A stretch of 64,000 nucleotides of DNA from Pleomorphomonas sp. NRK KF1 (GTDB lineage: Bacteria; Pseudomonadota; Alphaproteobacteria; Rhizobiales; Pleomorphomonadaceae). Made by a program: the position numbers and the translations under genes. Below are positions 17,104 to 24,295 of the stretch, in pieces. How positions within the stretch are numbered: position 1 is the stretch's first letter; each line of letters opens with the position of its first letter. The stretch is from the NCBI RefSeq assembly GCF_023721755.1, contig NZ_JAMDLH010000001.1, forward strand, positions 620,001-684,000, read 5' to 3'. The notes beneath the pieces are model-generated. The model was not told the origin of the DNA. It made no database searches and worked only from the letters and a program-made list of their open reading frames with translations.

Positions 17104-18126
17104 TCAGCCGGTAACGCCGTCAAGCGCCGCGGTGACGCGGATTTCGCCGACCGTGTCGCCCGCCCAGGTTTTGACCGGGGGGCTGACGAGAGCCTTCATC
17201 TCGGCATAACCCCGATCATCGGGGGTGAGTTTCAAAAGATCCATCAGAATTCGGGCCATCACCGCCTCGGACGCCCTTGTGGCGCCGTCATCGATCTTGA
17301 GCGCGATGCCGAGTCCGAGTTCCTTGATCGCGCCGATGAACACACCCTCGGCGCCTGTCTTCACCAACACGCGGTCGCCAAGGGCCGTCATCGCCCGGGT
17401 GCAGAAGCGCCCGGTGCCGGCGATCATGAACGGTTCGGCGGCGGCGGCGAGCCTCAACCGCTCGGCGGCGCGGGCTCGCGTCGCCGTCAGCCCGACACCC
17501 GTCACGAAACGAGCGAATCCGTGGGCGAGTGCTCGCGGCGCAACCGCAAAAGTGGGGATCGAGCAACCGTCAATGCCGCAGATGTCGGTCGCATGCGGCG
17601 TTCCGGTCATCGAGGCACCAGCTGCGATCACTTCGCGCATCACCGGATGCTCGGCCTTCTCGTAACCGCGCGGATCGGCACCGATAACGACGCAGGTGCA
17701 CAGGAAGCCCGTATGCTTGCCCGAACAGTTGTTGTGGATGCGTCCCGGCTTCTCGCCCCGCCGATGCAACTCGCCCTGATCGTCATGCCGTCCCGGCCAG
17801 TGAGGGCCGCAGGCAAGACAGGTCTCGTCGAGACCGGCGGCGGCGAGCATCGCCCGGGCGGTTTCCACATGCCGAGCCTCGGCATTGTGCGAGGCCATGG
17901 AAAGGGCCAGTTCTGCGTCGCCAAAGCCGAAGCGGTCGGCAGCCCCGCTCTCGACAAAAGGCAGTGCCTGGAACGGCTTCACCGCCGAGCGCGGGAAGCT
18001 GGGTCGTTCAATGTCCCCAACACCGAAAACCAGTCGGCCGTCGCCGTCGACGATCGCTACCGATCCCCTGTGAAAGCTCTCGACGATGGAACCGCGCGTT
18101 ACCTCGACCAGAACCGGATTTTCCAT
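17104..18126 (-). CDS. L-asparaginase, Rhizobium etli (ReAV/AnsA) type
   Basis: 340 residues from the ATG at 18126; a TTG start 30 nt upstream is possible. The sequence has the class hallmarks: FPRSAVKPFQALPF with the catalytic Ser47-Lys50 pair, NNCSGKHTG with Cys134 and Lys137, and DICGIDGC with Cys188. In the R. etli enzyme the equivalent residues are Ser48/Lys51 and the metal site Cys135, Lys138, Cys189. The fold is unrelated to E. coli asparaginases. It hydrolyses L-asparagine to aspartate and ammonia in the cytoplasm. It follows the aminotransferase gene by 5 nt, suggesting joint amino-acid nitrogen catabolism. Confidence 0.9.
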   Translation of the reverse strand: MENPVLVEVTRGSIVESFHRGSVAIVDGDGRLVFGVGDIERPSFPRSAVKPFQALPFVESGAADRFGFGDAELALSMASHNAEARHVETARAMLAAAGLDETCLACGPHWPGRHDDQGELHRRGEKPGRIHNNCSGKHTGFLCTCVVIGADPRGYEKAEHPVMREVIAAGASMTGTPHATDICGIDGCSIPTFAVAPRALAHGFARFVTGVGLTATRARAAERLRLAAAAEPFMIAGTGRFCTRAMTALGDRVLVKTGAEGVFIGAIKELGLGIALKIDDGATRASEAVMARILMDLLKLTPDDRGYAEMKALVSPPVKTWAGDTVGEIRVTAALDGVTG

Positions 18127-18131
18127 CGAAC

Positions 18132-19304
18132 CTATCGTCCCTGTTTGTGGATCCAAGCCGCGAGACGGGCAACCGCCTCGTCCAGAACCTCGTCACGCTT
18201 GGAAAAGCAGAATCGGATATACCGCTTTGGCGGTTCCGAGGCATAGAAAGCGGAAACCGGCACCGCGGCAACCCCGGCCTCGCGCGTCATCCTGAGGCAG
18301 GCTTCGGCATCATCGTCAATGCCGAGCGGTCCGGTGTCGGTCACGACGAAGTATGTGCCCGCCGAAGGCAGCACGGAAAATCCGAGCGTCGAAAGCCCCT
18401 TCGAGAGGCGGTCGCGCTTGGCTTGCAGGCCGGCGACGAAGCTGTCGAAATACTCGTCCCCAAATGACAGCCCGTGCGCCACGGCCGTTTGGAGCGCCGG
18501 CGGCGTCGTGAAAGTGATGAACTGGTGCGCCTTGGCGATCGGCTCCATCAACGCCGGGGCGGCGGTCACATAGCCCACCTTCCAGCCGGTCAGCGAGAAG
18601 GTCTTGCCGGCCGAACCGATGCGGACGACGCGATCGCGCATGCCGGGAAGCTGCATCGGCGAGACGTGCCGCCTGCCGTCGAACACAAGGTGTTCATAGA
18701 CTTCGTCGGAGATCACCACCGCGTCATGTTCGAGGCAGAGACCGGCGATCAGCTCAAGCTCTTCCCGTGAGAACACCTTGCCGGCCGGGTTCATCGGCGT
18801 GTTGATCAGGATTGCCTTGGTGCGGTCCGAAAAGGCGGCCGCGAGCGCCTGCGGGTCAAGTTCCCAGTTGGGGGGCGCGATGCGTACCGGCTTGGGAATG
18901 CCGCCAGCCTGTCGGACGATCGGCAGGTAGCTGTCGTAGAGCGGTTCGATCAGCACCACCTCGTCGCCGGGACGGACGAGACCGAGGATGGCATCGGCGA
19001 GCGCCTCGGTGGCGCCGGACGTCACCATGACCTCAGTCTGCCAGTCGACGTCGAGACCATGAAAACGTCGGTTGATCTCCGCGACGGCCTGCCGCAGCAC
19101 CGGCAACCCCATCATCGGTGGGTATTGGTTGGGGCCGGTAAGAAAAGCCTCGGCCGCGACGCGGCGCACCTCTTCCGGACCGTCGACGTCGGGAAAGCCC
19201 TGGCCGAGATTGATGGCGCCGGTCTCGCGAGCGAGACCCGACATCACCTCGAAGATGGTGGTTGGAAGGCCGGTAAAGATGGGATTGGTCGGTTTCATCG
19301 TCAT
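18132..19304 (-). CDS. PLP-dependent class I/II aminotransferase
   Basis: 390 residues from the ATG at 19304. It has the fold-type I layout: INLGQGFPDVDGPEEVRRVA at the N-terminus, the GATEAL cofactor-phosphate loop near 95, NTPMNPAGKVFS near 170, DEVYEHLVFDG near 205, and the Schiff-base Lys in IGSAGKTFSLTGWKVGY near 235. The C-terminal Arg that binds the substrate carboxylate is in KRYIRFCFSK. It is closest to the kynurenine/methionine aminotransferase group. It is transcribed with the asparaginase gene, 5 nt apart; the preferred amino donor is unknown. Confidence 0.9.
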   Translation of the reverse strand: MTMKPTNPIFTGLPTTIFEVMSGLARETGAINLGQGFPDVDGPEEVRRVAAEAFLTGPNQYPPMMGLPVLRQAVAEINRRFHGLDVDWQTEVMVTSGATEALADAILGLVRPGDEVVLIEPLYDSYLPIVRQAGGIPKPVRIAPPNWELDPQALAAAFSDRTKAILINTPMNPAGKVFSREELELIAGLCLEHDAVVISDEVYEHLVFDGRRHVSPMQLPGMRDRVVRIGSAGKTFSLTGWKVGYVTAAPALMEPIAKAHQFITFTTPPALQTAVAHGLSFGDEYFDSFVAGLQAKRDRLSKGLSTLGFSVLPSAGTYFVVTDTGPLGIDDDAEACLRMTREAGVAAVPVSAFYASEPPKRYIRFCFSKRDEVLDEAVARLAAWIHKQGR

Positions 19305-19455
19305 GTCGGGGCCAGTAAACTCGGCGACCCTAGTGGACCGCCATCTCCCCCACAAGCAGTTTGCCATCGCCACCTGCTCGCCTGGCGCATGGCTCATTCT
19401 CACGGGCCGGGTTGTTTGCCTATGGCGCCGTTGAGCGCATCCGGCTAAGCTTGCG

Positions 19456-19549
19456 GCATCTCACGGGGTGCCCCATCCGGGGCTGAGAGGAGTTTCTCCA
19501 ACCCGACGAACCTGATCCGGGTCATGCCGGCGGAGGGATAGAGCCATGC
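19456..19549 (+). ncRNA. TPP riboswitch (THI element)
   Basis: The conserved aptamer blocks occur in order: CACGGGGTGCC, GGCTGAGAGG, ACCCGACGAACCTGATC, CGGGTCATGCCGG and CGGAGGGA. The closing helix can be drawn between GCATCTC (19456-19462) and GAG..ATGC (19541-19549). The element binds thiamine pyrophosphate and lowers expression of downstream genes. It is followed 56 nt later by the NIPSNAP gene and then TRAP transporter genes on the same strand. TCCGCC at 19569-19574 could pair with GGCGGA inside the aptamer (19529-19534), a possible switching helix; that part is speculative. Confidence 0.95.
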
Positions 19550-19604
19550 AGACAGTCGCCTGACGCGTTCCGCCGCCCAAACCTGCAACGACGGCCGAAC
19601 GACC

Positions 19605-19937
19605 ATGATTCTCGACGAACGCACCTACACCATAGAGCCGGCGCATGTCGGCACCTATCTCGACCTCTATGTCCGCGAGGGCATGGCGATCCAGACCGGC
19701 CATCTCGGCACGCTGATCGGCTGGTTCACCCAGGACATCGGTACGGTCAACGACGTCGTCCATATCTGGCAATACGACGATCTCGCCGATCGCGAACGCC
19801 GCCGCGCCGCCATGGAGGCCGATCCCGCCTGGCAGGCCTTCCGCGCCAAGGCCGCACCCTACGTCCAGACGATGAGAAGCCGTATCCTGAAACCAGCCTG
19901 GTTCTCTCCGCTCGGCGGCGTGGAGCCGAGGCGATGA
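19605..19937 (+). CDS. NIPSNAP-family protein under TPP riboswitch control
   Basis: 110 residues, a single NIPSNAP domain with a dimeric ferredoxin-like alpha-beta fold. It begins MILDERTYTIEPAHVGTYLD and contains HLGTLIGWFTQDIGTVNDVV and HIWQYDDLADRERRRAAM, the family's core strands and helix. NIPSNAP proteins have no well-established catalytic function. The gene is first after the TPP riboswitch, has no strong ribosome site, and overlaps the TRAP permease gene by 4 nt (ATGA). Co-regulation with a transporter suggests it binds or processes the imported compound. No signal peptide is seen, so it should be cytoplasmic. Confidence 0.88.
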   Translation: MILDERTYTIEPAHVGTYLDLYVREGMAIQTGHLGTLIGWFTQDIGTVNDVVHIWQYDDLADRERRRAAMEADPAWQAFRAKAAPYVQTMRSRILKPAWFSPLGGVEPRR

Positions 19938-21730
19938 CGCGCATCGCGACGCGGCTTTCCGAGAGCCTCTACCGAACGCTTGCCGGCTTGCTGGCCTCCT
20001 TGCTCGCTGCGCTGCTCGTCCTGGTCTTCTGCGCCACGATCCTGCGCTACGTCTTCGCGGCCAGTTTCGTCGCCACAGAGGACCTCGGCATCCTCCTGCA
20101 TACCGCATTGGTGTTCCTCGGACTGCCGCTCTGTGCCAACGGACCGCTTGCCATGCGCATCGACGTGCTGACCCGGCACCTGGGGCCGCGCGGGCGGACA
20201 ATGACGGAGGCCATCTCCGACGCCGTCACACTCGCCGGCGCTTTGGTCTTGATGCTCGGCGCTACCAAGGTGGTCGAGCTCATCGGCGGCACGTCCCCTA
20301 CTCTCGGCATTCCCGAGAGCTGGCGCTTCTGGCCGGTGGTGATCGGCGGGGCGCTGGCGGGCGGGCAAGCGGTCGTTGGCTGCCTGTCGCGACGACGACC
20401 GTGGTCGTTTGTCCTGGCCGTGGTCGTCGGCGGCACAAGTCTCGCGGGCCTGCCTCACATCCCGGTACTCATGTCGGTCGATTTGCCCAGCCTTATCGCC
20501 TGTGCCGCCGTCTGCATCGCCCTTGCGGCCGGAGCGCCCTTTGTTCATTCCCTGATCGTCGGGCTTGCAGTCGCGGTACCCTTTGGCGCGCGTCTGCCGG
20601 AAGCCGCCATCGTGCAGCAGACGGTTTCGGGCATGGGCAAGTTCCTGCTGCTCGCCATCCCGTTCTTTCTCCTCGCCGGAATGCTGATGAATGTCGGCGG
20701 CCTGGCCCACCGCCTCGTGCGGTTTGCCTCGACGCTGGTCGGACACAGGCGCGGCGGCATGGCACAGGCAACGCTCGTCACCAACCTCATCTTCTCCGGC
20801 GTCTCCGGTTCGTCGATCGCCGACGCGGCTTTTGGCAGCAAGGTGCTGACCCCGGCTCTGGTCGCCGATGGCGTCAGGCCCGAGAAGGCGGCGGCGATCG
20901 TTGCCGCGACGGCCGTGTTGCCGAACATCATCCCGCCCTCGATCGCCTTTCTGCTGCTGGCGTCGGTCACCAACCTATCGGTTGGCGCCCTGTTCGAGGG
21001 AGGGCTCATTGCCGGCCTGATCCTCGCGGCGGCCATGGCGGCGATGCTGCACATTTCGGCGGACACACCGGCTCGCCCCTCCGCCCACTGGCGTGAACGT
21101 CTGACGGCGCTCGGCGCGGCAGCGCCCGTGTTCGGTCTGGCGCTGGTTGTCTTCTTTGGCATCCGCCTCGGTCTCGCCACCCCCACCGAAGCGGCTGCCA
21201 TCGCATCGGTCTACGCTCTCGTGGCCGCACTGACAGGACCGGCTGGCCGTGGCGCCGCCTTCGCGGCCTTCTTGCAGGCCGGACGTGAAACCGCAGCCAT
21301 CGGTCTTCTGGTCGCCTCGTCGGCGCCGCTGGTTTTCCTCCTGGCCATTGATGGCCTACCGCAGGCGCTGGCCGGCTGGGTGACCAGCTTCGGCGGCAAC
21401 CCGCTTGCCGTCATGCTCGTTGCCAACCTGATCCTGCTCGCTGTCGGCGGTCCGCTCGATGTCGGTCCCGGCATCCTTCTGTTTGCGCCACTCCTGTTAC
21501 CGTCCGCCGTTGCTGCCGGCATCGACCCGGTGGCCTTCGGCGTCATTCTCACCGTCAACCTGATGATCGGCGGCATCACGCCCCCCGTCGGCGTGCTGGT
21601 CTTCGTCGCCGCCGGCACCTCCGGCCTTTCTGCGAGCCGCGTGTTCCGCGCCGTATTGCCGCTCACCCTCACACTCATCGCCGCCACGTCGTTGATGGCG
21701 CTTGTCGTCGCCCTCAGGACGTTCCCTTGA
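19934..21730 (+). CDS. TRAP transporter permease, fused small (DctQ) and large (DctM) subunits
   Basis: 598 residues. The first ~165 residues form a DctQ-like four-helix unit (LLVLVFCATILRYVFAASFV, then HTALVFLGLPLCANG and MRIDVLTRHL). From about residue 180 the DctM large subunit follows, with the diagnostic LIFSGVSGSSIADAAFGSKV, AAIVAATAVLPNIIPPSIAF and, near the end, VNLMIGGITPPVGVLVFVAA. Fused QM permeases are an established TRAP variant. Import is driven by an ion gradient and needs the periplasmic binding protein encoded 21 nt downstream. Expression follows the TPP riboswitch, so the cargo is probably thiamine-related (inferred). Confidence 0.93.
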   Translation: MTRIATRLSESLYRTLAGLLASLLAALLVLVFCATILRYVFAASFVATEDLGILLHTALVFLGLPLCANGPLAMRIDVLTRHLGPRGRTMTEAISDAVTLAGALVLMLGATKVVELIGGTSPTLGIPESWRFWPVVIGGALAGGQAVVGCLSRRRPWSFVLAVVVGGTSLAGLPHIPVLMSVDLPSLIACAAVCIALAAGAPFVHSLIVGLAVAVPFGARLPEAAIVQQTVSGMGKFLLLAIPFFLLAGMLMNVGGLAHRLVRFASTLVGHRRGGMAQATLVTNLIFSGVSGSSIADAAFGSKVLTPALVADGVRPEKAAAIVAATAVLPNIIPPSIAFLLLASVTNLSVGALFEGGLIAGLILAAAMAAMLHISADTPARPSAHWRERLTALGAAAPVFGLALVVFFGIRLGLATPTEAAAIASVYALVAALTGPAGRGAAFAAFLQAGRETAAIGLLVASSAPLVFLLAIDGLPQALAGWVTSFGGNPLAVMLVANLILLAVGGPLDVGPGILLFAPLLLPSAVAAGIDPVAFGVILTVNLMIGGITPPVGVLVFVAAGTSGLSASRVFRAVLPLTLTLIAATSLMALVVALRTFP

Positions 21731-21751
21731 TCTCAACTTCGGAGAAACCCC

Positions 21752-22738
21752 GTGCCTCTTCTCACGCGTCGCGCCTTTGCCGCCGGCCTCGCCACCCTTT
21801 CCCTACCCGCGGTCATTCGACCGGCCAGAGCCGCGCCGAGGGCGCTGACCGTCGCCTCCTTGCTCGGTGACGACAAACCCGAGACGAAGATCTGGCTCAA
21901 GGTACGCGATCTCGTCGAGGCAAGGCTCCCCGGGCGTTTCGACTTCCGCATCGTCGGCAACGCCGCGCTGGGCGGCGAGAAGGAAGTCGCCGAAGGCATC
22001 CGCCTCGGCTCGATCCAGGCGAGCCTCTCCACCTTGTCGGCGTTGTCGGCCTGGGTGCCGGAAACCCAGCTGTTCGACCTGCCCTTCGTCTTTCGTGATC
22101 GCGATCATGTACGCCGCGCCACCACAGGCCCGATCGGCGATGAGTTCAGCCAGAAGCTGACCGACCAGGGCTTCGTCACCCTGGGCTTCATCAACTATGG
22201 CGCCCGGCACCTTCTCGCCAAGGAGGCGGTGACCACGCCGGAAGGCGTGTCCGGCAAACGCATCCGCGTCATCCAAAGTCCGCTGCACGTCGAGCTCTGG
22301 AAAGCCTACGGCGCACAGCCGACGCCGATCCCGATCACGGAAACCTATAACGCCCTGAAAACCGGCGTCGTCGACATGATGGACCTCACCAAGTCAGCTT
22401 ATGCCGGCTTCCGCCTCTATGAAGTGGTGCCCTATCTCATCGAAACAGCCCACATTTGGGCGACTGGCGCGGTGTATCTGTCGGCCGGCTTCTGGAACAG
22501 CCTCGCCGACGATGAGAAAGCCGTATTCGCGTCGGCGATCTCCGAGGGGACGACCTATTTCGACGAGTTGATGCTGGCCGACGAAACGACCTCGATGGAG
22601 GCGGCGCTGGCCGCTGGCGGACGGATGATCGAGCCGGAAAATCGAGACGAGTGGGCCAAGGGTGCCGAAGAAGTCTGGACAACCCTGGCGCCAACGGTCG
22701 GCGGCATGGAGCGGATCAAAGCCCTCGCGACTCTGTAG
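21752..22738 (+). CDS. TRAP transporter substrate-binding protein (DctP family)
   Basis: 328 residues from a GTG start with a ribosome site (GGAG) upstream. The N-terminus, LLTRRAFAAGLATLSLPAVI, has a twin-arginine-like signal ending at PARAAPRA. The DctP core follows: FRIVGNAALGGEKEVAEGIR, FDLPFVFRDRDHVRRA and GVSGKRIRVIQSPLHVELWK. The Arg in GKRIRV is the position that binds a ligand carboxylate in most TRAP proteins. It delivers the substrate to the fused permease encoded just upstream. It is the last gene of the riboswitch-controlled unit. The ligand is not experimentally known from sequence. Confidence 0.92.
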   Translation: MPLLTRRAFAAGLATLSLPAVIRPARAAPRALTVASLLGDDKPETKIWLKVRDLVEARLPGRFDFRIVGNAALGGEKEVAEGIRLGSIQASLSTLSALSAWVPETQLFDLPFVFRDRDHVRRATTGPIGDEFSQKLTDQGFVTLGFINYGARHLLAKEAVTTPEGVSGKRIRVIQSPLHVELWKAYGAQPTPIPITETYNALKTGVVDMMDLTKSAYAGFRLYEVVPYLIETAHIWATGAVYLSAGFWNSLADDEKAVFASAISEGTTYFDELMLADETTSMEAALAAGGRMIEPENRDEWAKGAEEVWTTLAPTVGGMERIKALATL

Positions 22739-22742
22739 CGCC

Positions 22743-22776
22743 AAAGGAAAAGCCGGCGCACCTTGCGGCGGCCGGC
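22743..22776 (-). terminator. Rho-independent terminator of the retropepsin-like gene
   Basis: GCCGGC at 22752-22757 pairs with GCCGGC at 22771-22776 across a GC-rich loop. Reading leftward it is followed by TTTTCCTTT (22743-22751). It starts 10 nt after the stop of the minus-strand gene. It also sits just after the TRAP binding-protein stop, but lacks a T tract for that direction. Confidence 0.6.
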
Positions 22777-22785
22777 GCGAGGCCG

Positions 22786-24039
22786 TCAATCCTCGATGGC
22801 AAACAGCATTCGTTGGAAGTCGAGCACAACGCGACGGCCTTGAGACAGCAGATCCTGCCCAAGCAGTCCGTCCATCGGCCCCTTGACCAGATTGGTGACC
22901 CTGACGTCGTGGATCGTCAGGGCACGGTCGCCGACATGGACGACAAGCCTGTCGAGCGCTCTCGCTGTGTGATCGGTAACGACGCCGCCAACACCCCCGG
23001 AGGTCGTAGGCTTGGCAATCGCCCGCGCGGCCAGTCCGGGGTTGCGGTCAAGCGCGCTCTCATACAGCATGGTTTTCGAGGCGCCGCTGTCGAGCATGAG
23101 CCGAAGCGGTCTGTCCCCGCCATCGACTTCGAGTAGCAGTTTCGGCTGCGCGCCAGACATTATAAGGTTTGGCGCGACAGTCGGCCCCGGTCGCTCGCCG
23201 TAGTCCAGACGCTCCTCGTCCTCGGCGCGCACGAACTCCAGACGGTCGAGCGCCCGCATCACCGGCAGGCCGATGATGGCGTCAATGCGATAGCCATCGG
23301 GAAAGCGAAGCCCCTCGTCGGGCACCACCATGAACAAGGCGTCGCGCAAGACCGTGTCGCCAAACTCGATCCGGTCGGCAACGGCGAGGCGCGTCTCGAC
23401 AGAGGCACCCGTGCTGCTGCCGGTTCGCGCCGTCGAGGCAACTGCCGAAAGCTGCAAGCGATCCGCCGTTGACTGCGGAACCACAGAGAAAACGGCACCT
23501 GTATCGAGAACGCAGGCCTGCTCCCGACCGTTGATCAGTACCGTCGCAACCGTCATGCCCGCCCTGTCATGCGTGATCGCCAGAGTGCCCGGAGCATGAC
23601 GCTCGCGCCGCATTGACGGCACGTCGCGCAAGGCGGCGACGAAATCCAGTGTTCGCTGTTCGTTTTCGTCGAGTGGCTCTTCCCTGAGCCCTCGCATCGC
23701 CTTGAGCGCACTCTCGGCCTCGGCGAAGCGGCTCTGGCGCACAAAAATCCCGGCAAGGCCGCCCTCGGCCGCCGCCTTGAGCTCATTCTCCGTAGAAGAG
23801 ACGACAAGACTACGAAAGGCCGCTTCGGCCTCCACGTCATGGTTGTAAAGGCTGAGCACGGTCGCCGCGGCAAGATCTCGTTCGGCCTTCGTCGGCGCGG
23901 TCCGGCTTAGTGACTGAAGAAGAACAACGTCGTCGGCATCAATCGCATCGAGGAGCGCCGAAGCCCTGGCCGACAGGGTCGCCACCAACAGCATTGTCGT
24001 CACCACGCCAACAAGGCGGACAAAAGGAGAGCAGGTCAT
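22786..24039 (-). CDS. Exported retropepsin-like aspartic protease, two DTG/DSG lobes
   Basis: 417 residues with a signal peptide (LVGVVTTMLLVATLSARASA). A helical region about residues 30-130 resembles tetratricopeptide-type repeats. Two retropepsin-like segments follow: VLINGREQACVLDTGAVFSV near 165, and LEVDGGDRPLRLMLDSGASK near 305, each with a catalytic Asp, plus a closing MDGLLGQDLL. Having both catalytic lobes in one chain allows an intramolecular pepsin-like active site rather than a dimer. It is likely periplasmic. No substrate or partner is evident from neighbours. Confidence 0.85.
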   Translation of the reverse strand: MTCSPFVRLVGVVTTMLLVATLSARASALLDAIDADDVVLLQSLSRTAPTKAERDLAAATVLSLYNHDVEAEAAFRSLVVSSTENELKAAAEGGLAGIFVRQSRFAEAESALKAMRGLREEPLDENEQRTLDFVAALRDVPSMRRERHAPGTLAITHDRAGMTVATVLINGREQACVLDTGAVFSVVPQSTADRLQLSAVASTARTGSSTGASVETRLAVADRIEFGDTVLRDALFMVVPDEGLRFPDGYRIDAIIGLPVMRALDRLEFVRAEDEERLDYGERPGPTVAPNLIMSGAQPKLLLEVDGGDRPLRLMLDSGASKTMLYESALDRNPGLAARAIAKPTTSGGVGGVVTDHTARALDRLVVHVGDRALTIHDVRVTNLVKGPMDGLLGQDLLSQGRRVVLDFQRMLFAIED

Positions 24040-24168
24040 GAGACACCAGCCTTGTTCCCCGGAGAAACGCTCATCCGGGTCAAGAGATGACTAAAACCAA
24101 AGCGCTCGAACCATAGTCCGTCTCGTCCGGCTGGGCCAAAACCAAACAGGAGAATCGATTCAAATCTT

Positions 24169-24183
24169 GGTGAAGTGTTCACC
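24169..24183. repeat. Short perfect inverted repeat in the intergenic region
   Basis: GGTGAA-GTG-TTCACC is a perfect 6+6 repeat lying between the retropepsin-like gene start and the pyrG terminator. Its size fits a regulator-binding site for the leftward gene starting at 24039. Nothing else supports a function. Confidence 0.3.
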
Positions 24184-24228
24184 TTCACTGGCGTGAGGCG
24201 AGCAGGCGCCCCCTACGGCTCCCCCTCG

Positions 24229-24268
24229 CCCAAAGAAAGAGGCGGTCGGACAAGCATCCGGCCGCCTC
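24229..24268 (-). terminator. Rho-independent terminator of pyrG
   Basis: GAGGCGG (24239-24245) pairs perfectly with CCGCCTC (24262-24268), and the leftward strand then reads TTTCTTTGGG. It lies 28 nt beyond the pyrG stop codon. Confidence 0.75.
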
Positions 24269-24295
24269 AGCACGTCTATGATCTGTGCACTGGCC

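Noticed and set aside
19546-19563. Five-codon frame ATG..TGA at the 3' edge of the TPP aptamer
   Set aside because: The ATG lies within the closing helix of the riboswitch, there is no ribosome site, and five codons are too few to support a leader peptide claim.
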